This document shows positions 1 through 7,942 of a DNA stretch of 64,000 nucleotides, piece by piece. This stretch comes from Pseudomonas spelaei (GTDB taxonomy: Bacteria > Pseudomonadota > Gammaproteobacteria > Pseudomonadales > Pseudomonadaceae), in assembly GCF_009724245.1 (NCBI RefSeq), contig NZ_WNNK01000007.1, forward strand, positions 216,022-280,021, written 5' to 3'. A program made the translations under genes and the position numbers. Within the stretch, counting starts at the first letter, position 1; every line of letters begins with the position of its first letter. Below the pieces are notes generated by a model that saw only the letters and a list, made by a program, of their open reading frames with translations, did no database searches and was not told the origin of the DNA.

Positions 1-2
1 TG

Positions 3-59
3 GCGCCGGGCGGCGATGATTCCAACACCCCCGGGGCACCGAAACAGCCCAAGTCCTGA
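3..59 (+). CDS. Possible 3' end of an upstream gene
   Basis: An open frame enters from the left edge and ends at TGA (57-59). It encodes a tail rich in Gly, Asp, Pro and Lys (APGGDDSNTPGAPKQPKS). A charged, proline-rich tail is plausible for a real C-terminus, but 18 residues are too few to name a family. It would converge on the PfkB gene. It could equally be noncoding. Confidence 0.25.
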   Translation, partial: APGGDDSNTPGAPKQPKS

Positions 60-132
60 ATGACGAGAACACCTTCGTAGCTGCAGCCGGTCATGGGATC
101 GCACCGTGCTGAAGGGCGCCTGTTCTGCCGAC

Positions 133-1053
133 TCAGGCCTGCGCCAACAACGCATCCACTTCAGCGGTGCCCGGTGACGTCGCCGGCCCCCAGCGGGTGA
201 CCGCCAACGCAGCGGCCGCATTGGCACGCCTGGCCGCAACGGCCGGTGCCAACCCGTTGGCCAAACCGGCAATGAACACCCCGGCATGGGCATCGCCCGC
301 GCCGTTGCTGTCGACCGCCTGGACCTTGAACCCCGGCACATGTTCAGACTGCCCATGACGGCTGATCCAGCAACCGTTCGGGCCATCTCGCACCACCAGC
401 AGCGTCTCGCCAGGCAGATGATCGTTGAGTTTGAGCAGCGCTTGGGCGATGTCTCCCGCACCGGTAAAAGCCAAGGCCTCCGGGCCGTTGCTGGTCCAGA
501 TATCGATGCGTGGCAACAAGTCGACCATCAACGAAGAATCAGGCGCCTTGACCAGCGGCCCCGGATCGAACACCACAGTAATCTGGCGCGGCAAGGCCAA
601 CAGCCAATCGATCAAGGCCTGGGACTTGCCCTCCAGCAACAAGCTGTAGCCGCTGACGTACACATAGTCGTCGGCATGGGGCACGGCGCTGGCCAAGTCT
701 TCGGCACTCAGCTCACCTTCAGCACCGATATGGGAGATGAAGGTGCGCTCGGTGGTGGTTTCAGTCAGTGACACGCACAGGCCAGTGTCCTTGTTGTCAC
801 TGGCCGCCAGGGCCATTTCAATGCCCTCGGCCTGCATCGCAGCACGCGCCAGGTCGCCAAAGCGCCCCGTACCGTGCCGCCCCAGATAGACCACCGGCAA
901 ACCGTTGCGCCGGGCGGCGGCCATCACGTTGAAGCCACCGCCGGCTTCGAAGCTGGCGGACTTGGCCAATACGTCACCGCCGGTTGCCGGCAAGGTGTCG
1001 AGGGACATGACCAGGTCGACGATGACCTGGCCGCTGTGAATCAATCTAGACAT
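133..1053 (-). CDS. PfkB-family carbohydrate/nucleoside kinase (YegV-like)
   Basis: A 306-residue ribokinase/PfkB-family kinase expected to transfer ATP phosphate to a sugar or nucleoside hydroxyl in the cytoplasm. The N-terminal glycine-rich substrate motif (EAGGGFNVMAAA, about 37-48) and the C-terminal signature DSNGAGDAH (248-256) with catalytic Asp254 are intact; length is normal. Its start overlaps the permease stop by 8 nt, so it is probably translationally coupled as the last gene of the GntR / ADP-ribosylglycohydrolase / permease / kinase operon. That company matches E. coli yegTUVW, whose YegV is a PfkB kinase. The substrate cannot be read from the sequence; ribose or a nucleoside released by the neighbouring hydrolase is an inference. 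Confidence 0.88.
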   Translation of the reverse strand: MSRLIHSGQVIVDLVMSLDTLPATGGDVLAKSASFEAGGGFNVMAAARRNGLPVVYLGRHGTGRFGDLARAAMQAEGIEMALAASDNKDTGLCVSLTETTTERTFISHIGAEGELSAEDLASAVPHADDYVYVSGYSLLLEGKSQALIDWLLALPRQITVVFDPGPLVKAPDSSLMVDLLPRIDIWTSNGPEALAFTGAGDIAQALLKLNDHLPGETLLVVRDGPNGCWISRHGQSEHVPGFKVQAVDSNGAGDAHAGVFIAGLANGLAPAVAARRANAAAALAVTRWGPATSPGTAEVDALLAQA

Positions 1054-2512
1054 TGTGGCTCTCTACTAACGCCGGGCGACGATCAGCAGCACCGCCCAAT
1101 ACCGCATACATCCCGCCGGCCACCAGGAAGGTGACAATCCAGCCCAGGCCGTTATGGCCCAACCAGGAATCCGACAACGGCCCAGCGAACCAGATGTTCT
1201 CGGCGGTGGTGCCGATGGTGGTGAAGCTGAAACCCAACACAATGGCGACCACCCAGGCACCGAATGCTCGCCATTCAATCCCGCCGCGATACCAGTAGGC
1301 GCTGCTCGGCGTGACGTCCAGCAGGTCCTTGGCGCTGTAGTAGTGGCGATGAATCAGGTCGACCACAAAGATCCCTACCCAAGCAGTGATCGGCACGGCC
1401 AGCAGCGAGATGAAGGTGATGAATGGGCCGTAGAAGCTGTCGGCGATCAGCATGAAGTAGATGGAACCGGCGAAGATCGCAACGATGTCGACAATCACCG
1501 CGTGAACGCGCTTGACCTTCAAGCCGAGGGTCAAGGTGGTCAGGCCCGCCGAATACACGGAGAGGTTATTGGAAAGCAGCAGCCCGCCAAACGCGGTGAT
1601 CAGGTATGGCACGGCCATCCAGGTAGGCAGCATGTCGCGGATCGCGATGATCGGGTCAGTGGCCGAGGCCAGGTCGTTATTGCCCACCGACAGCAAGCCG
1701 CCCAGGGTGATCAGCAGCACCAGCGGAATCCCCGCACCGAAGGCGGCAGACGCCACCAGGCGCACGGCCTTGACGCTGCGATGCTGGTAGCGGGACATGT
1801 CCGCCCCGGCGTTGGCCCAACCGATACCGGTGCCGGCGGCCATGGTGCCGACGCCAATAATCATCGCACTGAGCGGTGCCGGAGTGGCATTGAATACCGC
1901 GCTCCAGTCGATAGTCGCGCAGAGGAATCCGCCCACCAGAATGTTCAGCGCGCCGAAGACGTAGGTCGCCCACTTCTGAATCACCAGCAAGGTGGCGTGG
2001 CCCAGACCGGAAACGGCCAGGGTCAGCAGCACAAAAATGCCGATGAACAGCAAGGTCAGCAGCGGCGCACTTTTTGCGGCCACGGGCGAGTTGAACAGGA
2101 TCGAGCACAACGACAGCAGCACAAAGGCCGCCGTGGTGGTGTTGACGGTTTCCCAGCCCAGGCGCGACATCAGCGAGACCAGGGTTGGGCCGATATTGCC
2201 GCGTACGCCGAAGATCGCTCGGGACAAGGTCAGGCTCGGCGCACGGCCACGACGGCCGGCGATGGAAATAATCCCCACCACGGCGAACGAACCGGCGGCA
2301 CCGAGGATCGCGACGATGATGGCTTGCCAGATCGCCAGCCCGCGAAAGGCCACCAGCGTCGCCCCCAACGGCAAGCCGAGGATGCTGATGTTGGCGGCAA
2401 ACCAGACCCAGAACAGCTGCAGCGGATGGCCGTTGCACTCGCTTTCCGGGACGGGTTCGATGCCACGCGTTTCCAATTGCCCGGCGCCTTGGCCGGAAGA
2501 AGTCGAACTCAT
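1046..2512 (-). CDS. NCS1-family purine/cytosine permease (CodB-like)
   Basis: A 488-residue inner-membrane protein with about twelve hydrophobic segments and the N-terminal layout of the NCS1 family (nucleobase:cation symporters, e.g. CodB). A polar N-terminus of about 35 residues precedes the first helix (LQLFWVWFAANIS). The ATG has GGAG nine bases upstream. It lies between the ADP-ribosylglycohydrolase and PfkB genes and overlaps the kinase start. In E. coli yegTUVW the transporter is an MFS nucleoside carrier, so this looks like a non-homologous replacement that still imports a nucleobase or nucleoside. Substrate is inferred from family only. Confidence 0.88.
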   Translation of the reverse strand: MSSTSSGQGAGQLETRGIEPVPESECNGHPLQLFWVWFAANISILGLPLGATLVAFRGLAIWQAIIVAILGAAGSFAVVGIISIAGRRGRAPSLTLSRAIFGVRGNIGPTLVSLMSRLGWETVNTTTAAFVLLSLCSILFNSPVAAKSAPLLTLLFIGIFVLLTLAVSGLGHATLLVIQKWATYVFGALNILVGGFLCATIDWSAVFNATPAPLSAMIIGVGTMAAGTGIGWANAGADMSRYQHRSVKAVRLVASAAFGAGIPLVLLITLGGLLSVGNNDLASATDPIIAIRDMLPTWMAVPYLITAFGGLLLSNNLSVYSAGLTTLTLGLKVKRVHAVIVDIVAIFAGSIYFMLIADSFYGPFITFISLLAVPITAWVGIFVVDLIHRHYYSAKDLLDVTPSSAYWYRGGIEWRAFGAWVVAIVLGFSFTTIGTTAENIWFAGPLSDSWLGHNGLGWIVTFLVAGGMYAVLGGAADRRPALVESHNV

Positions 2513-2584
2513 GATGGGGTGCTCCTGGTGCCTGTTTTTGTGGTTGTGGCAGTTTCGGAAGTCGAATCAACATCCCGGCACTCC

Positions 2585-2672
2585 TGTGGGAGCCGGGCTT
2601 GCCCGCGATGCTGACGACTCGGACTTTCAGGGAAACCGAGGCGATACCATCGCAGGCAAGCCAGCTCCCACA
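2585..2672. repeat. REPIN (inverted pair of Pseudomonas REP sequences)
   Basis: TGTGGGAGCCGGGCTTGCC at the left and its diverged reverse complement ending CCAGCTCCCACA at the right flank about 35 bases of unrelated sequence. This is the standard REPIN form. It sits inside the operon, between the ADP-ribosylglycohydrolase and permease genes, where its hairpin could separate transcript levels. Confidence 0.9.
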
Positions 2673-2705
2673 TGAACCCGGTTCCTGCAAATGGGTCTGT
2701 GGCGC

Positions 2706-3707
2706 TTAACGCAACGCCAACAGCCCTTGAACCAGCGGCTGCAGATCCAGGCCATTGGCGGTCTTGACCTGCTCGATCATCGCCTCAGGCCAGCACGCCA
2801 TTCCCAGGCACGCGCCGAGCATCGCACCGAGAATCGCGGCAATGGTGTCGGTGTCGCCGCCAAGGCTGGCGGCCATGCACAAGGCTTCAAAAGCGTCCAT
2901 CTCACCCACGGCCACTTGCTGCGCGAGGGCAAACGACACCACCACCGACTCCTGGGAAGCAACGGAAGTACCGATCAATTCGTAGAGCAGGTCGGTAAAC
3001 AACGCTTTGTCGCTGCTGCCGACACTCAGGGTCCGCGCCCAACTGATGCGGGTGCCGATACGCCCACCGGCGACCCAGTGCCCATGGCTTTCGGCCTGTT
3101 GCGCGATCCGGGTGCCAATGTTCAGCGCTTCTCCCAGGTCCTCGCCATTGATACCGGCCGAAACCACCGCCGCCACCGCTGCCGCGCTGGCAATGCCAAG
3201 GGTGGTGTTGTGAGTCACCTGGCAGGCCTGGATCACCGACTGGATGAACTGTTCAGGGTTGGCAACGTTTGCCGCGATGCCCACTGGCGTAATGCGCATG
3301 GCTGCGCCATTGGTGGTGCCGTAGCGCCCGGATTCTTCCGGCGTGTGCCCGGCCAGGATCATGTCGATCGCGCGTTTGGTCGAGGGGCCCAGCAGGTCCT
3401 GGGAGCCTTTGGCGCGCATCACCGCTTCCCAGTCGATCAGGCGCTGGGCGAGCACTGTCGGCTCGATCTTGCCTTGGCCGTCCACCAGCAACTGACCCAC
3501 CAGGATTGCCTGTTCGGTGTCATCGGTGATGGAGCCCTTGGGCATGTTGGGCGCAATGGGCTGGTCGGCTCCGGCGTCTTCCAGGGCCGTGATTTCACCG
3601 AAGCGTGCCTTGACCTGCTCGCGGCTCAAGGACTGGGTCGGCATACCCAGGGCGTCGCCCAGGGCCAGGCCGTAGAAAGCGCCGAGGGCGCGAATGTGCG
3701 GGGTCAT
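2706..3707 (-). CDS. ADP-ribosylglycohydrolase (DraG/YegU) family protein
   Basis: A 333-residue ADP-ribosylglycohydrolase-family enzyme. The two metal-binding clusters are present: TDD at 61-63 in GSITDDTEQ and GGDTDT at 283-288. GDALGMPTQ near residue 17 is also typical. The family removes ADP-ribose or related N-glycosides using two Mg ions. The open frame extends upstream, but the ATG of MTPHIRAL overlaps the GntR stop as ATGA and fits best. In E. coli the homologous YegU sits in yegTUVW with a kinase and a GntR regulator. Here the hydrolase may release a ribose moiety that the PfkB kinase then phosphorylates; this is inference. The true substrate (ADP-ribosyl-protein, nucleoside or nucleotide) is unknown. 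Confidence 0.87.
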   Translation of the reverse strand: MTPHIRALGAFYGLALGDALGMPTQSLSREQVKARFGEITALEDAGADQPIAPNMPKGSITDDTEQAILVGQLLVDGQGKIEPTVLAQRLIDWEAVMRAKGSQDLLGPSTKRAIDMILAGHTPEESGRYGTTNGAAMRITPVGIAANVANPEQFIQSVIQACQVTHNTTLGIASAAAVAAVVSAGINGEDLGEALNIGTRIAQQAESHGHWVAGGRIGTRISWARTLSVGSSDKALFTDLLYELIGTSVASQESVVVSFALAQQVAVGEMDAFEALCMAASLGGDTDTIAAILGAMLGACLGMACWPEAMIEQVKTANGLDLQPLVQGLLALR

Positions 3708-4417
3708 TTCGGCGTTCCAAATTGAAGGTGCAGGCGAAAGTGCAGCGGGTCGAGCAAGCTTTCGACGTATTCCATGAACCGCTCGCGACGGTCGTAGGTA
3801 GTGCGCAAGGCCCTGAGAAATACGGTACCGACCGGACGCCCCAACAGCTCGGCATCGACCTCGTTCAGCGGCTCGGCGCCAATCCACTGGTCACCGCCGG
3901 CGCCGACGTAGCCGTAGGCTGCCAGGGTGATGGTCAGGGAGTTATCGATCAGGCCGACACGCGGCAAGCTTTCCAGGCCACCGGAGGCAGGCATCAGGGA
4001 GCGCTCCAGGGACACGAAGGTGCCATCCGTGGTACGACGGCGACGATCGAGGGCAATGAACTGATCGCCACCGAAGCGGCTGAGCAAGTCCGGCCGCGTG
4101 ACAGCTTCCAGGCGCAAGATATCGGCGATCACTAAAGCGCCGGTATCCGCCAGCGCCTGTGCCCAGCCACTGCGTTGATCAAGCACCATGCCATCGAAGG
4201 TGACGATGGAGCCGACGCCGCTCTGGGTAGCGATGTAGTTGCGACGCTTGAGCTCGGCGAGGGCTTCACGCAGGGTGCCGCGACTGACCGCAAACTCTTC
4301 GGCCAATTGGTGCTCGCCCGGCAACAGGAAACCGTCGACCATCGTCCCGCCCTCGATACGGCGGATCAGCTCATCGACGACGCGTTTTTTCTTATCAAAT
4401 CGAACATGTCTAATCAT
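3704..4417 (-). CDS. GntR/HutC-family transcriptional regulator (YegW-like)
   Basis: A 237-residue repressor-type regulator: an N-terminal winged helix (about 5-70, with VSRGTLREALAELKRRNYI) followed by a UTRA ligand-binding domain (about 90-230), which marks the HutC subfamily. An upstream TTG in frame is a poorer start than the ATG at 4417 (MIRHVRFDKKKR). It is first in a four-gene operon and its stop overlaps the hydrolase start by 4 nt. A short inverted repeat covers its own start codon and may be its operator. The effector is probably the substrate or product of the downstream kinase/hydrolase pathway, by analogy with other HutC regulators. Confidence 0.88.
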   Translation of the reverse strand: MIRHVRFDKKKRVVDELIRRIEGGTMVDGFLLPGEHQLAEEFAVSRGTLREALAELKRRNYIATQSGVGSIVTFDGMVLDQRSGWAQALADTGALVIADILRLEAVTRPDLLSRFGGDQFIALDRRRRTTDGTFVSLERSLMPASGGLESLPRVGLIDNSLTITLAAYGYVGAGGDQWIGAEPLNEVDAELLGRPVGTVFLRALRTTYDRRERFMEYVESLLDPLHFRLHLQFGTPK

Positions 4418-4419
4418 GT
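4404..4419. promoter_or_regulatory. Inverted repeat over the GntR start codon, candidate operator
   Basis: ACATG-N6-CATGT spans the initiation codon of the GntR gene (ATG at 4415-4417 on the minus strand). HutC/GntR proteins often bind such short palindromes near their own promoters, so autorepression is plausible. No Shine-Dalgarno sequence is obvious upstream. Confidence 0.35.
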
Positions 4420-4487
4420 ACAAATTGATAACCGAAAGCGTGCCGCTACAGCAAGATAATTATTTCAAGGAAAGGAAAAATTCGGCC

Positions 4488-5048
4488 TCAAGGCTCCAGG
4501 CCAATGGGGAAAAACACACCGCAGCTCCAGACGCCAAGCCAGTTCTGACCGTTGATCGGGCGGCTCACCGCCAACTCCACCAACTGGTAGAAAGCGTTGC
4601 GATGCACCAGGGCTTCGAGGTTGTTGCGCACCAGCAGGTACGGCGCAGGTTCCTGGGTCTGCGGGTCGATCACCACTCGCAATGGGTGATCGGTACCGGC
4701 TTCGACCTGCTCTTCAACGTTGGTGGTAAAGCGCAAGACCTGGCTTTCACCCTGCCCGTCGACTTCCAGGGTCACCGCGACAAACGGCGCATCCTCGACC
4801 GTGATCCCGACCTTTTCCACTGGTGTGATCAAGAAGTAATCATCGCCGTCGCGGCGGATGATGTTGGAGAACAACTTGACCATGGGTTTGCGACCGATAG
4901 GCGTACCCAGGTAAAACCAGGTGCCATCGCGGGCGATGCGCATGTCGATGTCGCCGCAAAAGTCCGGATTCCACAGATGCACCGGTGCCGGACCTTTGCC
5001 CTTGGGCAATTGCGCCAACAAATCATTGGCCTTGGCGGAATCGGTCAT
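4488..5048 (-). CDS. DUF1285 family protein
   Basis: A 186-residue soluble protein of the DUF1285 family, recognised by its opening (about residues 23-50: PVHLWNPDFCGDIDMRI, then DGTWFYLGTPIGRKPMV) and the later block DDYFLITPVEKVGI. There is no signal peptide or membrane segment. The family is widespread in proteobacteria and its function is unknown to me. It lies 17 bp upstream of the DUF4823 lipoprotein start on the same strand, suggesting co-transcription. The start has GAGGAGAAC-like ribosome-binding sequence. I can assign no reaction. Confidence 0.85.
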   Translation of the reverse strand: MTDSAKANDLLAQLPKGKGPAPVHLWNPDFCGDIDMRIARDGTWFYLGTPIGRKPMVKLFSNIIRRDGDDYFLITPVEKVGITVEDAPFVAVTLEVDGQGESQVLRFTTNVEEQVEAGTDHPLRVVIDPQTQEPAPYLLVRNNLEALVHRNAFYQLVELAVSRPINGQNWLGVWSCGVFFPIGLEP

Positions 5049-5065
5049 GGGGTTCTCCTCAGGTC

Positions 5066-5671
5066 TTACTGATCACTCATGCCCAACAGGCTACGGGCGT
5101 ATTGCGCCAGGGGCTTGGCAATCAGGTCTTCAGGTTTGGTGTCGTGGAACGTCAGTAAACCGCCACGACTGCGAATCCGCGCAGTATCAATCAAGTACTG
5201 GGTGCTGGTCTCGATCAACATGATCTGAATCACTCCGCTGTCGATCCCCAGGCGATCCACGGCCTGCTGGTCGGCCCATTCGTCAGCATTACCGATGCGG
5301 TCATCGGCGTTGGCGAAGCGGGTGTACAGCAAGTAATGGGCGCCAACGCTACGCGCCTCAGCCATCGCCTGTTCCAGCCCCTCCGGCGCGCGGGCGCGGC
5401 GGACCATGGGGAAATACTCGACAAAGCCGTTGAAGGCTTCTTCGGCCACCACGTTGGGACGCGGGTAGGCGCTGCCCGGCGGCGTAAACGCACCCTGGGC
5501 AATAAAGATAAAGGAATCGGGCTGCACGCGGATCGAGTTGGCGCGACGGGTATCACTGTGATCGAGAAGCCCGGCATCGCTCATCTGATAGCGAGTGCCT
5601 TCGGCCATATCGCTGACGGTCATGCAACCACCCAACGCCAGTGACGCCAGCAACAACACCAGACTACGCAT
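5066..5671 (-). CDS. DUF4823 lipoprotein
   Basis: A 201-residue envelope lipoprotein. MRSLVLLLASLALGGC is a signal peptide with lipobox and acylated Cys16. The rest (EGTRYQMSDAGLLDHSD onward) matches the DUF4823 family. A TTG four codons upstream is in frame, but GGAGG sits at the correct distance for the ATG, so the start was placed at 5671. The stop lies 17 bp before the DUF1285 start, consistent with one transcript. The protein should be exported by Sec and anchored by Lgt/Lsp/Lnt; its role is unknown. Confidence 0.85.
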   Translation of the reverse strand: MRSLVLLLASLALGGCMTVSDMAEGTRYQMSDAGLLDHSDTRRANSIRVQPDSFIFIAQGAFTPPGSAYPRPNVVAEEAFNGFVEYFPMVRRARAPEGLEQAMAEARSVGAHYLLYTRFANADDRIGNADEWADQQAVDRLGIDSGVIQIMLIETSTQYLIDTARIRSRGGLLTFHDTKPEDLIAKPLAQYARSLLGMSDQ

Positions 5672-5745
5672 CCTATCCTCCAAAAGCCGGTGACGGAAAA
5701 CCGGCGAATGGGCACGAGATGCAGATTTTGCGCCAGCTTGGGGGA

Positions 5746-6714
5746 TTAGCCGCCGATGATCTTCATCACCGTTGCTCCGCCCGAGAACGCCACTTCTTGC
5801 TTGTCGCCCAACGCCTTGACCAATAGCCGCTGCAAGGCCGGCAACGCCTGATGGCGGGGCTTGTCCAACAGGTCACCAACATAGTGACGATTACTCGACG
5901 ACAGGCAGCCATGGAGCCAGCCCGTGGACGACAGCCGCAACCGCGAGCAGGTACGGCAGAACGGCACGCTTTCGTTGGCAATCACACCAAAGAAGCCTTT
6001 GCCCGGCACTTCATAACGCACGGCTGTGGCATCCACCGGGGCATCGGCTTGCAGGTATTCATGGTGGTCGCCAATCAGGCTCAGCAATTGCTGGAGGCTG
6101 ACGAATTGCTGGAGGAAGGCATTGGCGTCAGTGGCCAAGTGGCCCATGCGCATCAGTTCGATGAAGCGCAACTCATAGCCGCGCTCCAGGCAATAGTCGA
6201 GCAGCGGCATGACCTGGTCGAGGTTCTGACCGCGCAACGGCACCATATTGACCTTGATCTTGATCCCGGCCGCGCTCGCCTGGTCCATACCATCGAGCAC
6301 CGTGGCCAGATCGCCGCCGCGGGCAATGCTGCGAAAGCCGTCGGCATCCAGGGTATCGAGGGAAACATTGATCCGCCGAATCCCGGCGTCCACCAGCAGT
6401 GGCAGCTTGCGTGCCAGTAACTGACCATTGGTGGTCAGGCTGATGTCACTCAAGCCCATCTGCCCCACCGCCCCCATGAAGGCTTCCAGCTTGGGACTGA
6501 CCAAAGGCTCACCACCGGTAATCCTCAGACGCTCGATACCCGCGGCTTCAATCAAATAGGCCACGCCACGCGCCATTGCCTCGGCCGACAGCTCATCCTG
6601 CGCAGCCACCAGCCGCTTGCCATTGGGCACGCAGTAGGTACACGCATAGTTACAGGCTGAGGTCAGGCTGATCCGCAAATTGCGGAATCGCCTGCCTTGT
6701 CGATCAACGATCAT
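5746..6714 (-). CDS. moaA: GTP 3',8-cyclase MoaA (molybdenum cofactor biosynthesis)
   Basis: A 322-residue radical-SAM enzyme catalysing the first step of molybdopterin synthesis, GTP to 3',8-cyclo-7,8-dihydro-GTP. The SAM cluster CNYACTYC supplies Cys21, 25 and 28. The second [4Fe-4S] cluster cysteines, at 253, 256 and 270 (CRTCSRLRL and HGC), bind substrate. The protein ends in the conserved Gly-Gly tail needed for activity. GGAG precedes the ATG. No moaB, moaC or moaD is adjacent; the window's molybdenum hydroxylase operon at 25-29.6 kb is an obvious consumer. A 30-bp imperfect palindrome lies 33 bp upstream. Confidence 0.95.
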   Translation of the reverse strand: MIVDRQGRRFRNLRISLTSACNYACTYCVPNGKRLVAAQDELSAEAMARGVAYLIEAAGIERLRITGGEPLVSPKLEAFMGAVGQMGLSDISLTTNGQLLARKLPLLVDAGIRRINVSLDTLDADGFRSIARGGDLATVLDGMDQASAAGIKIKVNMVPLRGQNLDQVMPLLDYCLERGYELRFIELMRMGHLATDANAFLQQFVSLQQLLSLIGDHHEYLQADAPVDATAVRYEVPGKGFFGVIANESVPFCRTCSRLRLSSTGWLHGCLSSSNRHYVGDLLDKPRHQALPALQRLLVKALGDKQEVAFSGGATVMKIIGG

Positions 6715-6746
6715 GGATCACTCCGGCAGAGGATAATTCGGGCGCG

Positions 6747-6776
6747 CTAAAACCTGACTCATAAATCAGATTTTAG
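6747..6776. promoter_or_regulatory. Imperfect palindrome upstream of moaA
   Basis: CTAAAACCTGA and TCAGATTTTAG form two 11-base arms with one mismatch around an 8-base AT-rich centre. The site lies between the TetR stop and moaA, 33 bp before the moaA ATG. It could be an operator for moaA or a weak terminator for the TetR gene; no long T-run follows on either strand, which favours an operator. Confidence 0.4.
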
Positions 6777-6853
6777 CAAGGTCCTTGCCTGAGTATATTC
6801 CTGGGCTACTGCACCCGGCAGAAAATCATATCGCCATCATTTGCGCGAATGAC

Positions 6854-7507
6854 TCAGGTAGCAGGTGTCTCGGCGTTCGGCAGATCGGTGCTGTGCTTGC
6901 GCTTGTTGCCCATGCGCACGCCGATATCCATCAGGAACTGGAAGAAGCCTTCCTGATCTTCCAGCACATTGCTCCAGAACGGCGAGTGATACAGCGCGAC
7001 GGCGCCATGCACCAACGCCCAGGCCGCACAGTAGTGGAAGTACGGTGGCACATCTTCCAGCTTGCCTTCGCTGATGCGACCCTTGATCAGCAGGGTCAGG
7101 CGTTCGAAGTTGGAGGCGCGGATCTTGTGCAGCTCCTCGACCATCTCCGGCACCTGGTTGCCCTTGACCACCTTCTCTTCCAGGCGATCAAACAAGCGAT
7201 AGCGCTGTGGATCACGCATGCGGAATTCGAAGTAGGCCCGGGACAGGGCTTCCTTGTCCTTGTCGACATCCGCCGAGTGCAACAACGCGTTCAAATCCCG
7301 CTCGTAGTCGAGCATCAGGCGCAAGTAGATCTCAGCCTTGGACTTGAAGTGCTTGTAGATGGTGCCTTTGCCGATACCCACGGCATCCGCAATCATCTCG
7401 ACGGTGACGCTGTCTTCACCTTGTTCGAGGAACAGCTTGAGTGCGGTGTCGAGAATTTCCTGCTCGCGGCGGCGAAACTCACGGACCTTACGGGGTTCTT
7501 TGTGCAT
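6854..7507 (-). CDS. TetR-family transcriptional regulator
   Basis: A 217-residue TetR regulator. The N-terminal helix-turn-helix (about 20-60: AVGIGKGTIYKHFKSKAEI) is textbook, and the helical C-terminal ligand domain is of unknown specificity. It is monocistronic, between moaA and the probable RgsA sRNA. In P. aeruginosa a TetR gene (PA2957, from memory) occupies the same place near rgsA and tatD, so this is probably the ortholog. A short palindrome about 97 bp upstream may be its own operator. No strong Shine-Dalgarno sequence is visible before the ATG. Confidence 0.88.
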   Translation of the reverse strand: MHKEPRKVREFRRREQEILDTALKLFLEQGEDSVTVEMIADAVGIGKGTIYKHFKSKAEIYLRLMLDYERDLNALLHSADVDKDKEALSRAYFEFRMRDPQRYRLFDRLEEKVVKGNQVPEMVEELHKIRASNFERLTLLIKGRISEGKLEDVPPYFHYCAAWALVHGAVALYHSPFWSNVLEDQEGFFQFLMDIGVRMGNKRKHSTDLPNAETPAT

Positions 7508-7603
7508 AAGAAAAGGTCTGCAGAGGTCAATATGGGGAGGGTTGTGCGTCCCAAGCTGTGCTTGGTGGAACGTTTTACCCGGTGCGTGGGATTATCCCGA
7601 CTG

Positions 7604-7613
7604 AACGGTCGTT
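7604..7613. promoter_or_regulatory. Candidate TetR operator half-palindrome
   Basis: AACGGTCGTT, inside CCCGACTGAACGGTCGTTGG, is a near-perfect palindrome of the size TetR dimers bind. It lies about 97 bp upstream of the TetR start. Assignment is by position and symmetry only. Confidence 0.3.
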
Positions 7614-7815
7614 GGGCAACGTCTATGTGAACAACCCAGACACTTAACTTACAGTCCGCCAACGAATAAGGCCGCTTGAGTCAGAAACAAGACACGACCT
7701 ATTCGGGCGTCTACCGCACCAATGAGAACTCAACCGAAGCGGACGTATTCCAAATCTGTTTAAAAAACGATCAGATGTGGCTGGACTGAATGGGATACTG
7801 ATCAATACTTGAAAT

Positions 7816-7933
7816 GTCGGCGCGACATCTCCCCCAAGTGATGCGTCGACCTGGGTACCGACGGACTGTGTACCTTTGTTTTACTCCTAATGGTCTTAGC
7901 CCGGATTCACCCCCCAGAACCCGGGTTTTTTTT
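7816..7933 (+). ncRNA. rgsA: Probable RgsA (P16) small RNA
   Basis: The 435-bp gap between the TetR gene and the tatD-family gene ends on the plus strand in a rho-independent terminator (CCCGG stem closed by CCGGG, then eight T, about 7900-7928). Upstream there is no open frame but a GTCG/CGAC stem (7843 region) and an AT-rich -10-like element (CAATACT, 7803-7809) near the proposed start. In P. aeruginosa the RpoS-dependent, indirectly Gac-controlled sRNA RgsA lies between the TetR and tatD genes (PA2958.1, from memory), so position, size (about 118 nt) and terminator agree. The 5' end is estimated. Confidence 0.7.
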
Positions 7934-7942
7934 GCCTTGAAT

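Noticed and set aside
1154..2614. 486-codon plus-strand frame over the permease
   Set aside because: Gln/His/Arg-rich shadow opposite a clear twelve-helix permease.
6715..6853. Molybdenum cofactor riboswitch before moaA
   Set aside because: The gap is about 140 bp, and apart from one palindrome it lacks the multi-stem architecture of the MoCo RNA.
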